Shown: positions 61,370 to 64,000 of the stretch, piece by piece | Numbering within the stretch: position 1 is the first letter of the stretch | Layout: every line of letters starts with the position of its first letter | Assembly (NCBI RefSeq): GCF_007859945.1 | Contig: NZ_SJPQ01000002.1 | Coordinates: 260,588 to 324,587, forward strand | Reading direction: 5' to 3' | Source of the DNA: Pseudobythopirellula maris | Lineage (GTDB): Bacteria > Planctomycetota > Planctomycetia > Pirellulales > Lacipirellulaceae | Length of the DNA stretch: 64,000 nt | The notes under the pieces: model-generated | Database searches by the model: none | What the model was told of the DNA's origin: nothing | Seen by the model: the letters and a program-made list of their open reading frames with translations, nothing else | Made by a program: the position numbers and the translations under genes

Positions 61370-63457
61370 ATGAACGAACTCTTCCGCAACACGCTCGGCC
61401 CCTGGCAATGGGCGGCGATGCTCGCCATCCCGCCGGCGATCCTTGCGCTCTACTTCCTCAAGCTCAAACGCGTTCCGGTCGTGGTGCCAAGCACTTACCT
61501 CTGGACCAAGGCGATCGAGGACCTCCGGGTCAACAGCCTCTGGCAGCGCATGCGCAAGAGCTTGCTGCTCTTGTTGCAGCTGCTGCTCGTGGCGTTAGCG
61601 ATCCTCGCCCTGCTCCGCCCCGGGTGGCGGGGGGCCGAGCTCAGCGGGCAGCGGCTCATCTTCCTGGTCGACAACTCGGCCAGCATGACAACGACCGACG
61701 CCGGCGACGACGGCGAGTCGCCCAGGCTCGACGCCGCCAAAGTGCAAGTCGCTGGGCTCATCGACCAGATGCGCAGCGGCATGACGGCCATGATCATCAG
61801 CTTCGGCGGCGACGCGCGCGTCGTGCAGGAGTTCACCGACAACGGGCGCCTGCTCCACCAGCGGCTCGAGTCGATCGCGGCCACCGCCGAGTCGACCGAC
61901 CTCTTGGGCGCGCTCGAGCTGGCCGACGGGCTGGCGAACCCCGCCCAGATGACCATCCAAGAGGGCGCCCCCGAGGTCGACGTGGTCGACCCGATCGCCG
62001 CCACGCTGTTCATCTTCAGCGACGGGCGGTTCTCCGACGTCAAAGACTTCGCCCTCGGCAACCTCGAGCCGGTTTACGTGCCGATCGGCGAGCCGGGCAC
62101 CGCGAACCTCGCGATCACGGCCTTCCAGACCCGTCGCGACGAGCTGCTGCGGACCCAGTTGCAGGCGTTCGTGCAGGTGGCCAACCTTTCGGACGCGGCC
62201 GCCGAGGCGGTCGTCGAGATCCGCCGCGACGGCTCGCTGGTCGACGCCAAACGGGTGGCGGTGGCGGCGGGCGCCACGGCGGGCGTGGTCTTCCCCCTCG
62301 GCGAGGCGGCCGCCGGCGGGCTCACCGCGCAGTTCGACCAAGAAACGCTCGCCTCGGTCGGCGACCGCTTGGCGGTCGACAACACCGCCTACGCCGCGAT
62401 CAACGACGCCCGCCCCGGCGCGGTGCTGCTGGTGACGCCCGGCAACGTGGCGGTCGAGACCGCTCTGGCAAGCACGCGCGTCGACCGGCTGGGGGGCGTG
62501 CGAGTCACCAAGCCCGATTTCTTGCAAGAAGCCGAGTACCAGCGCGACGCCGAGGCGGGCGCCTACGACCTGGTGATCTTCGACCGCTGCGCGCCCGAGG
62601 CGTCGCCTCGCGCCAGCACGATTTACCTCGGCGCCCTGCCGCCGGGCCCCGCGTGGCGCAGCGACGGCGACGGCGACGAGCAAGACGAACCGGGCGAACC
62701 GGCCACGGTCGACTGGCCCCAGCTGATCGACTGGAGCCGCACCCACCCGCTGCTGGCGCACATCGAGCTCGGCAACTTCGACGTCGTCGAGAGCCTCAAG
62801 CTCGACCCGCCGAGCGGCGGCTCGTCGCTGATCGACTCGGCCTCCGGATCGGTCGCCGCGATCGCGCCGCGCGGCGGCTACGAAGACTTGGTGCTCGGCT
62901 TCCCGATCCTGGTCGAGTCCGATGGCCGCACGCAGAAGAACACCGACTGGATCAACCGCCACAGCTTCCCCACCTTCTGGCTGAACGCGGTGGAGTACTT
63001 CGTGGCGCAGGCGAGCCTCACGGCCGAGCGTCCCCAACCCGGCGAACCGGTCGAGCTGCGGCCGCTTGGTCGCGCCGAAGCGGCGACCCTCATCGCCCCC
63101 AACGGCCGCACCGAGCAGCTCACCCGCACCGGCGACGAGCCGTACATCGTCCACAACACGGCCGACCCGGGCGTCTACACCATCGACGAGGGCGAGGCCG
63201 CGGGGGGCGATCGCCTCAGCCAGCGCTTCGCGGTGAACCTGTTCGACCAGGCCGAGAGCGACGTCCGTTTGCGGGCCGCCACCGCCGGCGACGAGCAAGA
63301 CGCCCGCACGGCCGCCATCCGCATCGGCAACATCGACGTGGCCGCCCAAGCCGGCTCGACCCCCGCTCGGCAAGAAATTTGGCGCCCGCTGCTGCTGGCG
63401 GCCTTGGTCGTGCTGTTGATCGAGTGGTACGTCTACAACCGCCGGGTGTACGTGTAA
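61370..63457 (+). CDS. BatA-like protein with VWA domain (aerotolerance-type)
   Basis: 695 residues. Two membrane helices at the front (AAMLAIPPAILALYFLKLKR, LLLLLQLLLVALAILALLRP) form the BatA N-terminal domain. A VWA domain begins LIFLVDNSASMTTTDAGDDG (MIDAS D-x-S-x-S), with MTAMIISFGGDARVVQEFTD and ESTDLLGALELADGLANPAQ (the conserved Thr region). The long middle (about 230-660) is beta-rich and includes an NVAVETALASTRVDRLGGVR segment that fits a ThuA-like/glutamine-amidotransferase-like fold in such proteins. A last helix (LLLAALVVLLIEWYVYNRR) anchors the C-terminus. It acts beside DUF58 and MoxR in this known gene neighbourhood. Confidence 0.88.
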   Translation: MNELFRNTLGPWQWAAMLAIPPAILALYFLKLKRVPVVVPSTYLWTKAIEDLRVNSLWQRMRKSLLLLLQLLLVALAILALLRPGWRGAELSGQRLIFLVDNSASMTTTDAGDDGESPRLDAAKVQVAGLIDQMRSGMTAMIISFGGDARVVQEFTDNGRLLHQRLESIAATAESTDLLGALELADGLANPAQMTIQEGAPEVDVVDPIAATLFIFSDGRFSDVKDFALGNLEPVYVPIGEPGTANLAITAFQTRRDELLRTQLQAFVQVANLSDAAAEAVVEIRRDGSLVDAKRVAVAAGATAGVVFPLGEAAAGGLTAQFDQETLASVGDRLAVDNTAYAAINDARPGAVLLVTPGNVAVETALASTRVDRLGGVRVTKPDFLQEAEYQRDAEAGAYDLVIFDRCAPEASPRASTIYLGALPPGPAWRSDGDGDEQDEPGEPATVDWPQLIDWSRTHPLLAHIELGNFDVVESLKLDPPSGGSSLIDSASGSVAAIAPRGGYEDLVLGFPILVESDGRTQKNTDWINRHSFPTFWLNAVEYFVAQASLTAERPQPGEPVELRPLGRAEAATLIAPNGRTEQLTRTGDEPYIVHNTADPGVYTIDEGEAAGGDRLSQRFAVNLFDQAESDVRLRAATAGDEQDARTAAIRIGNIDVAAQAGSTPARQEIWRPLLLAALVVLLIEWYVYNRRVYV

Positions 63458-63461
63458 GAGA

Positions 63462-63714
63462 AACCGCCAAGTCGCCATGGACGCCAAGCGGAGCCGAAAA
63501 TCCTGGCTTGCTGTGAGCTCATTTTGGTGGCGGTTGATTGTTGTGGGAGGCGTCTCCGACGCCGATAACGCGCCGCTTGCTAAATCGGCGGGCATACCGG
63601 TATCGGCGTCAGAGACGCCTCCCACAGCGCTAATGTCCCGCAGCCCTACCTCCCAAGCGAGACCGGCACGCGGCCCGCGTGGCGCGTCTTGGCGTCCTTG
63701 GCGTCTTGGCGGTT
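63462..63714. repeat. CGCCAAG-type outer inverted repeat containing an 87-bp palindrome
   Basis: The left arm 63462-63488 (AACCGCCAAGTCGCCATGGA...) and right arm 63688-63714 (CTTGGCGTCCTTGGCGTCTT...) are reverse complements with 2 mismatches in 27 bp. The 87-bp palindrome at 63541-63627 lies in between. The arms differ from those of the 23080 unit although the inner element is the same. Confidence 0.9.
63541..63627. repeat. 87-bp palindromic element, copy 2 (inverted relative to copy 1)
   Basis: TTGTGGGAGGCGTCTCCGAC... (63541-63565) and its reverse complement (63603-63627, two mismatches, at an interior base and at the outermost base) around a 37-bp core. Length and spacing are identical to 23176-23262. 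The core matches the reverse complement of copy 1. Confidence 0.92.
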
Positions 63715-63734
63715 CCCCCCGCCCCCGAAACGGC

Positions 63735-63763
63735 CTGACACGCCGCCCACCACGAGCTATAAT
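63735..63763 (+). promoter_or_regulatory. Sigma-70-type promoter of tRNA-Leu
   Basis: CTGACA (63735-63740), 17 bases, TATAAT (63758-63763), a near-consensus promoter. The tRNA begins 12 bases after the -10 box, so transcription starts close to its 5' end. Confidence 0.85.
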
Positions 63764-63775
63764 TGCCGAGCCTTA

Positions 63776-63857
<82 letters not shown>

Positions 63858-63976
63858 CTAGGGCCCTCGATTCCTGCGGCTTGCGGCGAACCGATCACCG
63901 GGGCGCCGCGTACCGCTGCGGGGGCTCACCGAGCGCTCCCAGGCCGACACGCATTTACCCGAACAGAGACCACCCG

Positions 63977-64000
63977 ATGCGCACCCTCTCGCTGTCGCTG
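63977..64000 (+). CDS. Start of a secreted protein, cut by the window edge
   Basis: ATG at 63977 begins MRTLSLSL, which looks like the front of a signal peptide, preceded by ACAGAGACCACCCG. Only eight codons are in the window, so nothing about its function can be said. Confidence 0.35.

Overview
The window is 64 kb of high-GC DNA from a bacterial chromosome, most likely a member of the Planctomycetota and probably of the order Pirellulales. This rests on several hallmarks seen together: secreted proteins ending in PEP-CTERM-type tails (7829, 48866, 50522), dockerin-like modules on extracellular metalloproteases, a Ser/Thr kinase with a DWG instead of a DFG motif and a periplasmic sensor part, a DUF1080 protein, a PQQ-type propeller, DUF58/BatA-like proteins, and LpxA (so an outer membrane). 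The taxonomic call is inference from gene content. No marker such as 16S rRNA is present; the one RNA gene is tRNA-Leu(UAG) at 63776.

Layout. 1-8.3 kb: edge of a peptide-binding protein, a SpoU methylase, a receiver-like protein without its phospho-Asp, a large secreted alpha/beta-hydrolase, a DUF2231 membrane protein, a four-ACT aspartate kinase and a PEP-CTERM protein. 8.3-16.5 kb: a minus-strand block with a DUF151 nuclease, ValS, a small membrane protein, citramalate synthase (CimA), an S23-type four-helix-bundle protein, a Cys-rich secreted protein and a Uma2 nuclease. 16.5-28.8 kb: FtsK, two tandem secreted paralogues sharing homogenised tracts, TruB, RsmG, DUF3467, a NifS-like protein, a TPR protein, LpxA and a TlpA-like lipoprotein-sorting/redoxin fusion. 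29-40 kb: DUF1080, a membrane Ser/Thr kinase, a parvulin isomerase, Mfd, and a TrkH-TrkA-PdxH operon. 40-48.5 kb: YrhK, a DUF892 ferritin-like protein, a cold-shock protein, a haloperoxidase-like hydrolase, a hybrid histidine kinase with an ethylene-receptor-like sensor, a thioredoxin-fold secreted protein, a decayed BrnT-BrnA module and enolase. 48.8-64 kb: two tandem matrixin-dockerin-PEP-CTERM proteases, a ComEA-like HhH protein, an ArsR-AHSA1 pair, UvrB, membrane proteins, a PQQ propeller, a VOC protein, DUF58 and BatA-like proteins, and tRNA-Leu.

Most of the window is housekeeping. What stands out is the intergenic DNA. At least eight inverted-repeat structures use several unrelated arm families (GCGGAT, GACCTC, CGCAAAG, CGCCAAG, GGAACGA, CCCTCC and others), with arms of about 25-80 bp. 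Two of them enclose a whole gene: the S23/four-helix-bundle gene lies in perfect 26-bp inverted repeats, and a small membrane-protein gene lies in 26-bp repeats with one mismatch. Two others enclose an identical-length 87-bp palindrome that occurs twice, in opposite orientation. This nested, family-swapping inverted-repeat architecture is the best candidate here for an undescribed type of non-autonomous mobile element. No transposase gene is visible in the window.
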